Origin: Chlorella sorokiniana | Taxonomy: Eukaryota > Chlorophyta > Trebouxiophyceae > Chlorellales > Chlorellaceae | DNA length: 64,000 nt | Assembly: GCA_025917655.1 (NCBI GenBank) | Contig: CP084616.1 | Location: 992,001 to 1,056,000 of the forward strand | Reading direction: 5' to 3' | In this document: piece by piece, positions 21,398 to 33,574 of the stretch | Position numbering within the stretch: the first letter of the stretch is position 1 | Layout: the number at the start of each line of letters is the position of its first letter | The notes under the pieces: model-generated | Seen by the model: the letters and a program-made list of their open reading frames with translations, nothing else | The model's database searches: none | Told to the model about the DNA's origin: nothing | Position numbers and translations under genes: made by a program

Positions 21398-23173
21398 TCA
21401 GCAAGGCTGCACCCAGTCGCGCTGGTGCTGCGCCGCCAGCTGGATCACTCGCTCAACCAGCGGCGGCGGCAGGTGGTAGAGCGCCGGCTGCGGGCCTCCC
21501 AGCACCGCTGCTGCCGGCAGGCCTGCCAGCTGACGCCCGAGCGCGGTGCGCAGCCGACCACAGCAGCGCGGCGGGCATTGCCACAGCCCCGCGCGGGGGG
21601 GAGCGACGAAGAAGCCGCGGTGCGCGACCAGCAGCAGCGCGGCAGCAGCTGCCCGGAATGTGGCGTGGTAGCGGCGGTGGCTGTCCCGACTCCACGCTGC
21701 GGGCCAGGCGGTGGCAGCCTCCCGCAGCAGCAGCCAGGCCTCTGGGGGCAGCCCGGCGGGGGCTTCCGGCTGCTCCGCCGCCACGGGGGCACCCCGACCC
21801 CACGAGCACCTCCAGCAGCGCCGCCGCCCTGAACAGGGCACAGAGCTGCAGGTAGGTGCCCAAGTTGCTGCGTGGCCAGAGAGGTTGGGAAGGCAGGGGG
21901 CAGTGAGGTCGGAGAGGGAGGATCGCGTGAACCGTAAGGCCGCGATGCAGCAAGCAGCGCTGGCAGTGAAGGGGAGCGCGGTGTTGCATGCAGCCGCTGC
22001 CGCGTGGCTGTGCGCCTTGCAAGGCAGCGCAGCAGCTGCTTCGCCTCCCGGCGGCAGCCTGTGGCTCGCCTGGCTGAGGGCGCCAGGGGGCAGCTGCGAC
22101 AAGTGCGGTGGCCAGCTCGGGTCCAACCCGCCCCCTCAAAACCTGCACAACACTTTGCACCCAGGCGGCAGCAAGGTGGGGACCTGCCCGTGCTCGGGCG
22201 TGTGAGCGCAACCAAGCAAGAGCTGCAAGCCCTTGCAATGTTACAGCAGCAGCTGTGCAGCGAGAGCAGCACAATGTGTGTGGTGCAGACCTGCAGCGCG
22301 GCGTGGGGCAGGGGCAGGCCCACCACCGACAGCCCTGCCAGGTGGTCGGGCGGCAGGCGGGGCAGCAGCCAGCGCAGCGCGCCCAGGCTGGCGGGCTCTG
22401 CGGCAGGGGGACGACCCACGGGAGTGACATGCAGGCTCTCAGTCGGAAGTAGGTCTTGGCCAGCGGCAGAGGTGCAGGCTGGAACCGGAGCGCTGGGCCG
22501 AGGCGCGCCTGGGGCCTGCCAGGGGAAGCCGGGGCGCACACCGCGTCCTGCAGCAGCGGCAGCAGCGCCATGCCGCCCACGCAGCGGCAGCCGGCCGGGC
22601 AGGCCGCCAGCAGTGCCGCCGCGAGGCGGGGGGCGGGCCGCCAGCGCGGCGGTCGCCACGGCGGCGCCCCCAAAGGCCGCGGGGTTGCCGCCGTGGTCGA
22701 CCAGCAGGCGCGCCACCTGCGCTGGGCGGTGTTCCCGGGGGAAGGGCGGTGCTCAGGTAGCCGGTCAGAACCATGGCTGGGTTTGTGGGGGAAAAGGGGC
22801 CCTCAACCTTGGACCCTTCAGGGCTTGTAGGGGCCCCTACCAGCGTGCAACCAGCGGCACCAGGGGTCTGCCAAGCTCCCCCGCTGCCGCCCGGCCCCAC
22901 CTGCACCAGCACACCCTCCTCCAGGCGGCTGGAGGCTACCACCAGCAGCAGGTTGGTGCACACAGCCGCCACGTCCATCGCCCGCAGCTCGCGGCTCTCC
23001 AGCAGCAGGGCGCAGGCCAGGAGGATGGGGGCGCCCTCCGTGGGCTGCAGGCTGCCGCCGTAGAGCACGAGCTGTAGGAGCTCTTGGTGGTGCGCCCAGG
23101 CCAGCTCGCTCGCCCCGCGGGGCCCGGAGGGCGAGGCCCTGGGCCGGAAACAGCCCAGCAAGCGAGACAGCAT
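21398..23173 (-). CDS. algal ankyrin-like repeat protein, uncharacterised
   Basis: Start MLSRLLGCFRPRASPSG at 23173; a longer start at 23200 is in the same frame. The first exon carries helix pairs such as HHQELLQLVLYGGSLQ and DVAAVCTNLLLVVASSRLEE. The next has QVARLLVDHGGNPAAFGG, an ankyrin-type unit, and later ones RWLLPRLPPDHLAGLSVVGL and LQLCALFRAAALLEVLVGSG. The end, SRDSHRRYHATFRAAAAALL followed by LPPPLVERVIQLAA, is a C-terminal block I know from many chlorellalean proteins (W..H..F...FRAA...LLL..HR....LP..+...I+..AA). No function is known for that block; the ankyrin part suggests protein binding. Stop at 21398. Exon borders in the middle (22140-22450) are approximate. Confidence 0.6.
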
Positions 23174-23486
23174 GGGTCCAATGCCGGCTGGACGAGGCAA
23201 GACGGGGGCAAACAGGCCGAGACAGATTCGACAATGGGGGCCTGGCCCGCTCCTTTCCTCCCAGATGGCACCGCTTCAAGCACCCATTTCACTGACTCTG
23301 TCACGACCGACACCACTGCTTGCTTGGCAGTCAACAAAGCGTGCCAACCAGGTGATACAGAAGGGTTGAAGCAGCGCAGCTACGAATGCAGGGCAAACGC
23401 CAGAAGGAGCCGGGGGCAACAGCGAGAGAGTGCGCGTCGTCCATTGACCCTACGCCAGCCTGCTTCAGCTGGCAGCTTGCAAGCTT
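23174..23486. other. short gap between two minus-strand genes
   Basis: Holds the 3' UTR of Mic60 and the promoter/5' UTR of the ankyrin-like gene. A minus-strand open frame starting at 23337 (MLTAKQAVVSVVTESVKWVL) could be an extra 5' exon of the ankyrin-like gene but is not needed. Confidence 0.35.
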
Positions 23487-26400
23487 TCAGGCCAGGCTGG
23501 CGCTCTCCGCCGCCGCGTGCGCCTCCAGCAGCGCCGCCGCCTGCTCGGCCAGCACCCGGCTGCGCACCGCGCGCGCCCAGTCGGCGGCGAGCGGCGCCGC
23601 GGCGGTTCCCGCAGCCGCCGCCTGCAGCTCCGCCGCCGCCCCCAGCAGCTGCCCATCCAGCACCCGCTGCTGCGCCACAGCCAGGCGGCGGTCCATGCCG
23701 TCGCCGGGCAGCGCGAGGGCCGAGGGGCCGCGCTCCGCAATCTGCAAAGCAGCGGCGCGGCGGCGCTGCCCTTGGTTTGCGTTGGCCGTGCGAGCAGCAA
23801 GGAGATGCTGTGCAGCTCGCGCCCACACTCCACGCCGCCCGCCTCTCAAGCATCCCAAGCTGGCACGCAGTTTGCAATGGTCCGCTGCAATCGCACACTC
23901 GACGCAAACACAGGCAGGAGCCCGGCTACCACGCCCCCACCTCACCCAGCCCTACAGCCACCCATCCACCCCCTCCACACCCCCACCCACCTTGAGGCTG
24001 GCCGCCAGCTTTGCCACAGCCAGCGCCAGCACACCGCCCTGCCCCTCGGGGATCATGCCCAGCTGCCTGCTCAGGCGCTGCACATCCCTGAACCCATCCG
24101 CCAGCTGCTCCCGGCTGGGCGCCCCGCTCCGCCGCCTCGGCAGGCACCCCCGCCAGCGCCGCCCCACCACCGCGTCGGCGGCGGCCAGCGGCGCCAGGTA
24201 GGCGAGGGGCGGCGCCAGCGGGGCGCCCGCCGCCAGCGCGGAGCGCAGCGCGGGAGGCCGCCACCGACAGCTGGTGCGCCGTGTGGCTGCTGCGCTGCTC
24301 GTCGCTGCGCGGGCGCGGGGAGGGGGAGAGGGGGAGGCGAGCGTGGTGCACACGGTGTGCTGGGGGGGGGCAGCCGCAGGCGGCACAACCCCAACCGCCA
24401 GAGGGCAGGCGGGCAGCAGCAGCACACCTCCATGCAGCATAGCCCGTGGCACAGGCCGCAAGGACCAAGCCCTGCGCTCGCCGCACGGCTGCAGCCTGCG
24501 GCCACGCAGGCGTTGCAGACGCCCGATCCCACTCCACATGCACCGCATCCCCTCCCTCCCCCATTCCTCCCCCTCCTGCAATGGACGCGACACACGCACC
24601 AACCACGCCCACCCGCCCACCTGCGCCGCTGGAAGGCCTGCTCCAGCGCGTTCAGTCGCTCCCGCACACCATCCAGCCCCGCCAAGCGCTCCGCCCGCTC
24701 ACGCACCGTCATCTCTGCGCCGCGGGAGGGTGATGGGGTGGGCAAAGGAACCAAGCAGAGCGGTTGGCTCCGCAGAGCAGCTGGGTGACGAGCAAGCCAT
24801 GCACATGCGTGTCCGGCCACGTGGCCACCGCCGAACGTTCTTCTTCCCCTCAAGCAGGCGAACGGAAGCAGGCGCGCGAAAGATGAGGCCGAATACACGG
24901 GCGCACCCCTCCCACCCCCTCCCCCAAGCCCACCTGCATGCGCGGTGGCCAGCTGCTCGGCCTGGCGGCGCAGCTGCTGCCGCTGCTGCTCCTCGGCGCG
25001 AGCCAGGGCATCCTGCAGCAGCACTCTGCAGCAGGGGGGCAGCCATGCGCGGTGAGCCAGTCGCAGCTCAGAAGCTCACTCATTCAGTGGCAAGCAAGCT
25101 AGGCAAGAGGCTCTCAACGGCTGGCCCGACACCCAGGCAGGCGGCGGCCCTCGCCGACCTGAAGCTCTCCGCCTGGCGCGCCAGCTCACGCCGCGCCGCC
25201 GCCGCCTCGGCCTGCCCCGCCGCCGCCTCGTCGCGCGCCGCCGCCAGCTGGCGCTCCACCGAGGCGGCCGCCGCCTGCAGCAGCTCGGCCAGCACCTCGG
25301 CGTCCGCCTCCGCCTGCCTGCACAGCGGGGGCGTACAACGATGACATGCCTCAGCGGCGGGACGGGCTGGCCGGCGCAACCGCGAACGGGAGGTGCCCAG
25401 GTTGAAAGGCGGGCGTGGTTGGGGCCGGGCGCTGGCCCTGCAGGCCGGCCTGCGCCGCATTCGCTCGCTGCCCATGCAGCCAGCAGAGCGATGGAGGCAG
25501 CGCACAAGCCCGGCCCCGGCCCCGCGCAGGCGTGCCGGCCCCTCGCCCCCAGCGCGCCTGTGGCGCTGCGGGGAGTCGCCGCCGTCCTCCGAGGGGGCCA
25601 CGCCGCGCTTCAGCGCCTCGGCAACCAGGCCGGCCCCGGACACGTCCACCTGGATGCCCAGCAGCTTCTGGGCAGCTGCCAGGGCCCCTGCCACCTCGTC
25701 CTCTGCCGGCGGGCCACGCAGCGCCGCCCCGCTGCGGGCGGCGGCGCCTCAGCGGCAGCGGCCGCCGCAGCCTGCTTGCCAGCCTGCAGCAGCCCAGAGA
25801 GCGACGGAGCGTCGGCCCGCTTGCTCTGCAGGGCATCCAAGCGACGGCGGCGGCATGGGTGGGCGGGGCAGCAGGGGTGGGCTGGCTCTGGCGGCAGCGG
25901 CGGAACGAGTGGGGAAGGGTGGGCGAAATGGGCGGGAAACTTGGGCAGGCTGGGTGGGCAGATGCGGCATCGGAAGGGGCAGAAAAGCAGGGCAGCGAGC
26001 CAACAGGCCAGCAACTGTTCAGCGATGGGGTGGCTTGAAGGGAGGCTGTGAAGGGGGATTGCACGGCGTGAAGCAGCGTTGCTTGGTTTCTCCGACCTCG
26101 CCCACACCCAACGCCAGCCCACATTCTCGCCTGCACAAAGTCGCTGGCCACAGCCTCCCCCGCCTGGTCCGCCAGCGCCGCCTGCACCGCCGCCACCCGC
26201 TCCTCGGCGCGACGCTGCGCCTCCGCCGCCTCGGCGGACGCCCGGGCCCGCGCCTCGCCGGCAGCGGCCTTGGCACGCGGCGCCGCCTCGGCCGCCCGGC
26301 AGCAACCGTTTCTGCGGCGTGCTGGGCGGCGGCGGCGGCCTGGGCGGAAGCGGCGGCAGCCGCCTCTTCCGCTTCCCGCACTTTTTCCGCGGCCTCCTTG

Positions 26401-27507
26401 CTGAACACCTCTTCTATCAGCCCCAGCACCTGCACGCAGCAGCAAGCGCCGCGGAACCACAATGCATCAAAGCGAAAAGGCCTGGCAGTGCCGCTGGCCC
26501 AAGCAAGTCCCGGGGGCAGAGCCATCGCGGGGCGGCTGCCGCATGCCGCCGCTGCCACAGCGCCCAGGCAGCTATCAGGCTGCTCACTTCGCCTCCAAAC
26601 GCCCACCCACCTTGGATCCATCCACATACGTCACTTCCTCCTTCTCCTCTGCCTCCCCCGCCTCCTCCCGCTTGCTGGCTTGGGTGCCTGCCCCAGCGTC
26701 GGCCGCCGCTGCCTCCTCCTGCCGCTCGCCGGCTGTAACAGCCTCTGCGTCAGCGGCGGGCTCCGGCTCTGCAGCGAGCGCTGCGGGGGCCTCGGCGGCC
26801 GGCGGCGGCTCCTCGGGTCTCATTGAGAAGCCCGCCTCCTCCACCACGCCCGGCTGAGCGGCAGGCTGGGCGGCAGGGGCGTCTCCGCCGCCGCCTTGGA
26901 GCGCGTAGTACAACCCTCCCGCCCCAACCAGGCCAGCACCCAACAGCCGCACGTCCACGGGCAGCGCCGGGTGCAGCCGCCAGCCGTTGCCGCCGCCCGC
27001 AGAGCCGCCAGCGGGGCCGGCGACACTGCCCTGTCCGGTTGCTGGGGTGGGCTTGGGGGCTGCAGCCGCGGCTCGGGTGGGCTTGGAAGCTGCGGATGCC
27101 GCGGATGCTGCAGGGCTGGCTGTGGCGTGCGCTGCGGCAGGCTTGGGCGCGGCAGATGTCGCAACCGGCGTCGCCGGAGCTGCAGCTGCTGTGGCTGCAG
27201 CACCCGCGCCCGCCGGCTTTGGTGCTGTCGCTGTACTGACTACAGGAGGTGTGGCAGGCGCTTCAGGCTTGGCCGCAGCCGCGGCGGATGAAGCGGCTGG
27301 CTGCGGAGCGGCAGGCGACACTCCAGGCGCTGGATTGGCGGCAGCGGCAGGCGGGGTGGCAGACGGAGCGGCCTTAGCAGCTTCTGCCGCCGTCCTCGCG
27401 GCTGTTTCGCCTTCCACGCTGCTTGTAGCAGCCGACTGTGCAGCCGAGGGCTTGGGAGCGGCGGCTTCTGCCGAGTTGGAGGTGGGCTTATAGAAGTCAG
27501 GCGCCTT
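23487..27507 (-). CDS. MIC60: MICOS complex subunit Mic60 (mitofilin)
   Basis: The 5' exon begins at an acceptor (CTGCAG) with its first base at 27507 and encodes an Ala/Pro/Lys-rich linker, then the single inner-membrane helix VRLLGAGLVGAGGLYYALQG, then an acidic Ala-rich stretch. Downstream exons give coiled coil (VLGLIEEVFSKEAAEKVREA, AEVLAELLQAAAASVERQLA, RAEEQQRQQLRRQAEQLATA, VRERAERLAGLDGVRERLNA). The C-terminal mitofilin domain follows: REQLADGFRDVQRLSRQLGM, GGVLALAVAKLAASLKV, MDRRLAVAQQRVLDGQLLGA and RSRVLAEQAAALLEAHAAAE. Mic60 shapes crista junctions and contacts the outer membrane. The first exon, which must carry the start codon and mitochondrial presequence, lies above 27530 and was not found with certainty. 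One frame change near 26290, at CCGGGCGG, has no intron to explain it. Confidence 0.85.
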
Positions 27508-28113
27508 CTGCAGCGCTCAACATTGTAAATCTAATAGTTGCATACAAGTGATGCGATTGAATAGCAAGTAAGCGCCATGAGGCTGAAGACCACGATCATC
27601 GCACCTTTTTGGAGTTGGCGTAGCCCCGCAGGCCCGCAGCCAGCTTCGTGGCCGCTGATCGTGAACCACGAAACATGTCGAGCCCTTTTGTGCGCTGCAA
27701 AAGCTGGGGTTCCCTCACTGGCAGTCAGGGCAAGCGGGGCCCCACCACTGCCCCTCAGGAAGCCTGCAAAGCGGACAATTGACTCGTTTCGGCAAGACGG
27801 TATTGGTGGTGCACCCGATGGAATGCATCGGCACCACCTGGCGCACACCCGCCTTTCCAGCCGCCGCCGCGCTGATAGTTTGTTTTAGGGTGCCTGCTCC
27901 TGCTCCTGCACCCCGGGAGCCACTTGCGAAGCGATGATACAGGGAGTCAAAACCGCATGGTCAAATCATAAATACGAAACAGCAGTGCAGAAGAACACAA
28001 AGCGATACACATGGAAGGGCAGTCACGGGCGGTGGGGCAGAGCGTCAGGTTTCAGCGCCGCCCCGCCAGCCTGCTACCATATTTGCCGGACGTGCCGCTA
28101 CAAGCAGCCGGCC
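27508..28113. other. region between Mic60 and the GT61 gene, probably with the Mic60 first exon
   Basis: Mic60 lacks its first exon in the part I could build. The in-frame stop just above 27513 shows that an intron must end there, so the missing exon with the mitochondrial presequence should lie here. A minus-strand ATG near 27824 is one candidate. The remainder is the 3' UTR of the GT61 gene. GC falls sharply at 27520-27600 and 27930-28020. Confidence 0.35.
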
Positions 28114-31100
28114 CTAGTCCCCGCGCAGGCGCCGCTGCACCTGCTCCAGTGCGCCCTTCACCTGGTTCACCACCTCGTCTGCCAGCTTGGCGGCGCTGCC
28201 GTCCTCCGACGCCCACTCGCCCTCGTGAATGAGCGCGTACGGGTGGTCCCTCCACAGCGCGCAGTTCGTGTAGCAGGTGCACCTGCGGGGTGGCAGCGTC
28301 GAGGCAGGCAGGCCGGGGCACACCAGGGGAGCTCCTCAGGGTGTGTTGCTGGCGGCAGGGCGGCAGCCCCACAAACGCCACACGCTGAGGCGGCGACGCC
28401 CTCGCGACGCGCTGCCCGCAGGCTCTCGGGTGCCGCTCCCGCCCGGCCTCACCTGAAGCTGCTCTCAATCTCCACCAGGGCCGACTGGGGGTGCATGAAG
28501 AGGGCGAGGGTGAGGGCGGCGCCGTGGTAGCCCACCAGCACGTCGGCCTGCCGCGCCCGCCGCACCTGCTCCTCGATGCTCAGCCCCCAAACTCAACGGC
28601 AGACACCTGCGGCACGCGAGGCAGTGATGCACGGCAGGGCATGTGGGGGTGCATCGAGGAGGCAGGCAGACACGCGCCCGGAAGAAGGCGAGGCGGCACG
28701 ACCCGGGGCCGCCTCCCTTTGTCGCAGGCCCGGCACCCAACTGCTACGTGCGGGCACGCCCGCCCCAACCACGCAGCCCTCACCTGCGCCCCCGTTTCCT
28801 GCGGTATGCGCTGCTGCAGCGCCTGCAGCACCTCCGCCTGCATGCCCGCCCGTGTGGAGCGCAGCGCCCACACCACCCGCAGCCCCTGCCCGCCGCCGCC
28901 GCCGCCGCCGCCTTCTGTCAGCGGGCCGCCCTGCTGCTGCGGCTGGTCGCCCGCCGCCGCTGCGCTCCGCCGCCTCGTGGCTGGCGGGGCGCACGTCGGC
29001 GAGCTGCAGCCCGTCCAGCATGAAGGCCACCAGGGCGTTGACGGTAGTAGAGTTCTTGCAGGGGGTCCAGCCGGAGATGGAGCGGGAGAGGAGGGAGATG
29101 CCGCCGTGCACGCTGAAGAACGCGTCTGCGGGGCGGGCCAGACAGGGGGGGGGAGCTGAAGCGCCGGCAGGCGCGCTTCGGCTGCACGGCGGGTGCAAGA
29201 GGATGGAACGCGGAGCTTGGACCACGGCCTGGTCACGGCGGCGGCCCCCACCTCGGAAGCACAGCGCCGCGCGGCGGCAGCTGCCCGCGGTTGGCGGCGC
29301 GGGCCGCCGCGATCGCGCCCTCCGCCAGCGTGCGCAGCAGCACGGGCGGGCGGGCGGGGCTGGAGAAGGCGCGGAGCCAGACGGGCAGGTAGGTGGGCCC
29401 CAGCACGCCCTCAGGGCTGACCTGGTCCAGCACAACAATCTGCGGGTTTTTTGGGGGGGGCAAGCGCTGTGGAGGGAGGCAGGCACAAGGCAGCCAGGGG
29501 AAGTAAGCTGCAGAAGCGCTGCCTGCCTCCGGGTTGCCCCCCAAGCATGCCACGCTGGCCAGCCAGCCAGCCGGCCAACGGGCAGTCCGCCGCCGTGCCC
29601 GCCGCGCGTGGGTGCGGCCGGCGCAGCCCTCGCCCACCTGCGCCTCCTGGCCCCAGCCCTTGAGCGCCCAGGCCTCAAAGGCGTGGGTCACATCCTCCAG
29701 CGCGTGCCACACGTTCAGGCTGTCGTACTTGTCGTTCAGGAAGTACAGCGGGTGGCTCACCCAGCCCACGCACACCGGCTGCTCCTCCGTGGGCGCTGCG
29801 GCAGGCGGGCAGCGAACGCGGCAAGGGGTGGGGCAGCGACCGCCTGCGCCTGGAGGGGCGAGGGGTTGCAGGGCTCTGCGCGCAGCAAGGCAATCGGGCG
29901 GCGGCAGGCCGCGCCCCCGGGGACGGACTTGAAGCTGTTGAACAGCCACTGCTGGCCGCCGTTGCCGAACGACTCGGCCTGCGCAACCACGCGGGCCAGG
30001 GGCGGAGGGGAGGCACGCAGGCTTGGTGTGCGGCAGCGCAGCAGCCAGGGGCACGGAATGTTGCCAGCGAGGCAGGGGCGTGGGCAACGCCTGGCAGGCA
30101 GCAGCACCTCCCCACGGCACCCCCACCTCCACCTTCCCCCACCTTCCACATGTCCTCCCCGTTCTGCCGGGCTTCCAGGCGGCAGTCGCCCAGCAGCTCC
30201 CCAGCCAGCCCCGGACGCTTGTACGTCACAAAGTAGCCCTCGGCGTTGCGGTTGGAGGACTGGCGCGGGATGCCAGCCTCCTCCTCCTGCGGCCAGAGGC
30301 AGCGGCGGTAAGCCCGGGGGAGGGGGGGACGCGCGCGCACGTGAGGCCCGGGGCAGCGAGGCCCGGGGCAGCCATGCCAGCTGGAGCCGCGTGAGCAGCA
30401 GCCACCGTCCAGCCTTGGAATGTCCACGTCAAGCTGCAAGTGCCCAGGTCAGCGGGGGCTGCCGCGCCTGCCTGCACGCCCGGGCATGCTCATCTGCCCG
30501 AGTTCCCCGGCAACCCCTCACCGCAAACTTGGCCAGGTCCAGCGCCAGGTTGGCGCCGGTGCAGTACGCCTCCGCGTACTTGTCGAACTGGAACCAGCAG
30601 CTCAGGCTGCTGTTGAGCGGGCCGGCCCCTGTGGGAGGCTGGCGACGGGGCTCAGCCCAGAGCTTCACCCGCGCAGGCCCACCCAGGCTGGCCGCCGCCG
30701 CAGGGCGCGGGGACAGAGCACCCCGCGGCGCACCTGCGGCGCGCACGTGGGCTGGCGCCACGCGTCCAGCATCGTCTGCAGGAAGGGCAGGCCGTGGTAG
30801 CGCTGGCGGCACTCCTCCGGGTAGCCGGGCGCCTCCCGCTCGGCATGCTCCCGCAGGTACTCTATGGGGCGCCGCAGGGTGGACAGCCGCCGCCGTGCCG
30901 CGCTCTGTGCCAGCGCTGCGGTCAGGCAAGCAAGGCAGGGGTGGCACACATGGACTCGCAGCCGTGAGGCGCGCTTGGACGAAGCAGGGAAGGAGCACTC
31001 AACCAGCAGCGCGGAAGGCGGCGGGGCTCCACAAGCTAGCGAATCGCACCCGTCCCCCGTCGCAGGTTGGGGTGCACTTGCACGACTTGAAATTGCACGC

Positions 31101-31194
31101 CGACGAGTATCAGCGCCGAAAGCAGCACGCCCGCCCACAGCACAGCTGCCGGGAGGCGCTTTGGCCGGCCTCCCTTTACGCGCCGCTGAATCAT
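28114..31194 (-). CDS. type II membrane glycosyltransferase, GT61-like
   Basis: The ATG at 31194 opens MIQRRVKGGRPKRLPAAVLW, basic residues followed by a hydrophobic anchor (AGVLLSALILVGVQFQVVQV), the layout of a Golgi type II protein. Middle exons give EAPGYPEECRQRYHGLPFLQ, FDKYAEAYCTGANLALDLAK, SNRNAEGYFVTYKRPGLAGE, VSHPLYFLNDKYDSLNVWHA, and STTVNALVAFMLDGLQLADV. Near the end, RRARQADVLVGYHGAALTLA followed by LFMHPQSALVEIESSF is the GT61 hallmark (DVLVG.HGA.LT..LF). The last exon ends in LEQVQRRLRGD with stop TAG at 28114. GT61 enzymes move xylose, arabinose or GlcNAc onto glycans or protein. Donor and acceptor cannot be told from sequence. Work on wall polysaccharide or N-glycans is the likely role. 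Cysteines in YTNCALWRDHPYALIHEGEW may form a disulfide. Confidence 0.8.
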
Positions 31195-32026
31195 CCAATC
31201 GGCATGGTGTATGAAAGCTGCTGCCTATGCGACATAGGAAAACGACCGCAGCTTCAACCCGCACGACAGCAGCAGCGTCTGCATTTTTCAATCAATTTTT
31301 GCCGTAATGACAGTATTGCAGCCCTGGCAGCGAGCGTGGAGCGATCCCATCAGCTGCTGCAAGAGCCTGCTCCTGCCGCGCCGTGCCTGCCATGCCATTG
31401 ACCGCATGCGACATTGTGAAGTATGTTGATGCCATGGGAACTTCCAGCATGCTGAAAGTACTTATCTCCCTATCCCTGCATTGAATCATGTACAGAGACC
31501 CCCATGCACGGCTGGCAGCACCGCACCAGCCCCAGCTTTCAACCCCACTGCAGTTTGAAGCGAGTTCGGCTAAGGGCAATTGATATATGGCATCAATGCA
31601 CATTCAAACTGTATGCAGTGACTTCAACCGCATGCAATTGGAATGCGCTATGCTGCAGAGCAGAGGTTTTGCGAAAGTGGCTGCTCAAAATTGTCCCGCC
31701 GCTCTTTGAAGTACCAACGTAAGAGGATTCGATGTCCTGGGCACCAGCGAGGGGGTGCCTTGGTTTCTGGACGCCCGGCTAGGTCGGCAACCACTTTCGA
31801 CACACGAACACGCAGGTTCTTGTCTTGGCTTGTTCAGTGCCTGGGGGAGGGAGCACACCCGTCGCCGAAAAGCAACATTGGCAGCGTTTGCACATTGTGT
31901 CCATATCGAGACAGCCTTCTTGTGGCCCTGCTGCAGCTGCAAGCGAGCATGCACGGTGATTTGTGGGAACCCTGCTAGTTGCTGAAGTAGCCACCACAAA
32001 CCCCACCACCTCAATGCAGGGCGACC
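31195..32026. promoter_or_regulatory. divergent upstream region of GT61 and MscL genes
   Basis: About 830 bp between opposite start codons. GC is clearly lower than in the flanks (31290-31720), as in other promoters of the window. Short frames on both strands look random. It likely holds both promoters. Confidence 0.45.
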
Positions 32027-33574
32027 ATGGCTGACAAGGCAGTGGCTGCTGGCGAGTCCTTCGCCAGGACGGGGAGCAAGTATGGCAAGGCGGCCATGGG
32101 TTGCGGCAAGCGCCACGCTATCGGTGAGCAAGCGGCCCCTTGCATTGTGAACACGCTCACTATTGCTACCGTCCTATCGAGGACTGCAGTGCAGCTTCGC
32201 GAAAATACACAGTGAATGGGGCACATCTCTTGCTCCCCCGACCGCAGGCTTCCGCGACTTTCTGCTCCGGTGAATTTGAAATCTGGGTTGTACGCAGGGT
32301 GCGGTGTCGTGCGTTGCCATCAACAGTTGCCTAGCGTGGACGAAGCGTTTGCGGGGATGGCCGGGAGTCAACTCGCAACTAATGGACGAATTAAGCAGGA
32401 AATTCTTTGAAGCGCTGGCTGGGAGTTGTGGTCACTTGCTGCCTGACGTGCACCTGCCTGCTCCCTGACGCCTTCAGCGGCAACGTGGTCGACCTGGCGG
32501 TTGGTATTGTCGTCGGCGGAGCATTCACCAAGTGAGGAGCTGGTGGGGCAAGGAATGCCGCGTTGCTCCACACACCTTCTGCCATGTAGTTGTGCTGCTG
32601 CCCTGCCGCTTGAACCGGGCCAGCTGCTCAACCATTTGCCCCTTGCAGCCTGGTCCAGGCGGTGGTGCGCGATTGGATCACACCCCTGGTGCGCTTCCCC
32701 ACGCAGCCCACTTGCGGACCGACGCTCCGACACTTGCATGATGCCCACGCTGTGCTGCTGCATGCCCGCTTGCTGGGCATGCTGCGCAGCTGTTGATTGT
32801 TTCTTGCCAGCCCGCCCACCGCCCGCGCGCCGCCCACAGATTGGCGCAATCTTCTCAGGCGGCGACTTCTCGCAGCTGACCTTCTCCGTCAACGGCTCCA
32901 CCTTCTTCTACGGCGACTTCATCAACGTCCTGATCTACTTCATCATCGTGTGCCTGGTGGTCTACTTCGGCGTGGGTGGGGCGCGGCGCCGCTCTGCCTG
33001 CTCCCACAGCGCGCGCCCCCCTCACACACACGCACACACACAGACACACACACACACCTTGGCCCAAACTCCTACCCTTCGCTCTCATTTTGCCTTGCCC
33101 TCGTCCCCAACACCCCTTCCCTCGCTGGCATGCATCTGCCCTGCAGTGGTGCCCATGAACGCGCTCATTCGCAGGATGAACCCCGGTTACTTCATCAAGA
33201 AGCGCCCTGGCGGCTGCAACGTAAGCGCAGCTGACACTCCCGCATGCTCCTGAGGCAGCACTGCCGCCGCTTGGGCGGTCAACTTGCAAGTGCACATTCC
33301 TTTTCCGGCCCCAACCATCCCGCAGTTCTGTGGCAACCTCGATGTGCCCTACAGCGCCATCAAGTGCGGTGCCTGCTGCTCCGAGCTGCCACCCTTGAAG
33401 GCTGCAGAGCTGGAGCAGCTGGAGGGCGACGAAGGCGCGGAGCAGGTCGGCGGAATGGCGGCAGGGAGGGGTGCATTGCGCGGGCTTGCCTGGCAGCATG
33501 CGCTCAAAGAAGAAGCCCTGGCTTGTCCTCCCCACCTGCTCCAGGTCAAGGCTTCTGGTGAGCAGCGCATCTGA
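32027..33574 (+). CDS. mscL: large-conductance mechanosensitive channel, MscL type
   Basis: About eight exons join in phase. Exon 1 (ATG 32027) gives a 35-residue leader, MADKAVAAGESFARTGSKYG and on. Then GFRDFLLRGNVVDLAVGIVV followed by GGAFTNLVQAVVRDWITPLI matches the MscL N-terminal helix and pore-lining TM1 (bacterial EF..F..RGNV.DLAVGV..G.AF..+V.S.V.D+I.P.+). DFSQLTFSVNGSTFFYGDFI is the loop, and NVLIYFIIVCLVVYFGVVVP is TM2. Bacterial proteins end soon after; here a tail follows, RRMNPGYFIKKRPGGCNFCG up to IKCGACCSELPPLKAAELEQ, with two CxxC pairs that could bind zinc. MscL opens under membrane tension to release osmolytes. Whether this copy works in plastid or plasma membrane is not clear; the leader is basic and could target a plastid. 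MscL is rare in eukaryotes, which mostly use MscS-like channels. Confidence 0.88.
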
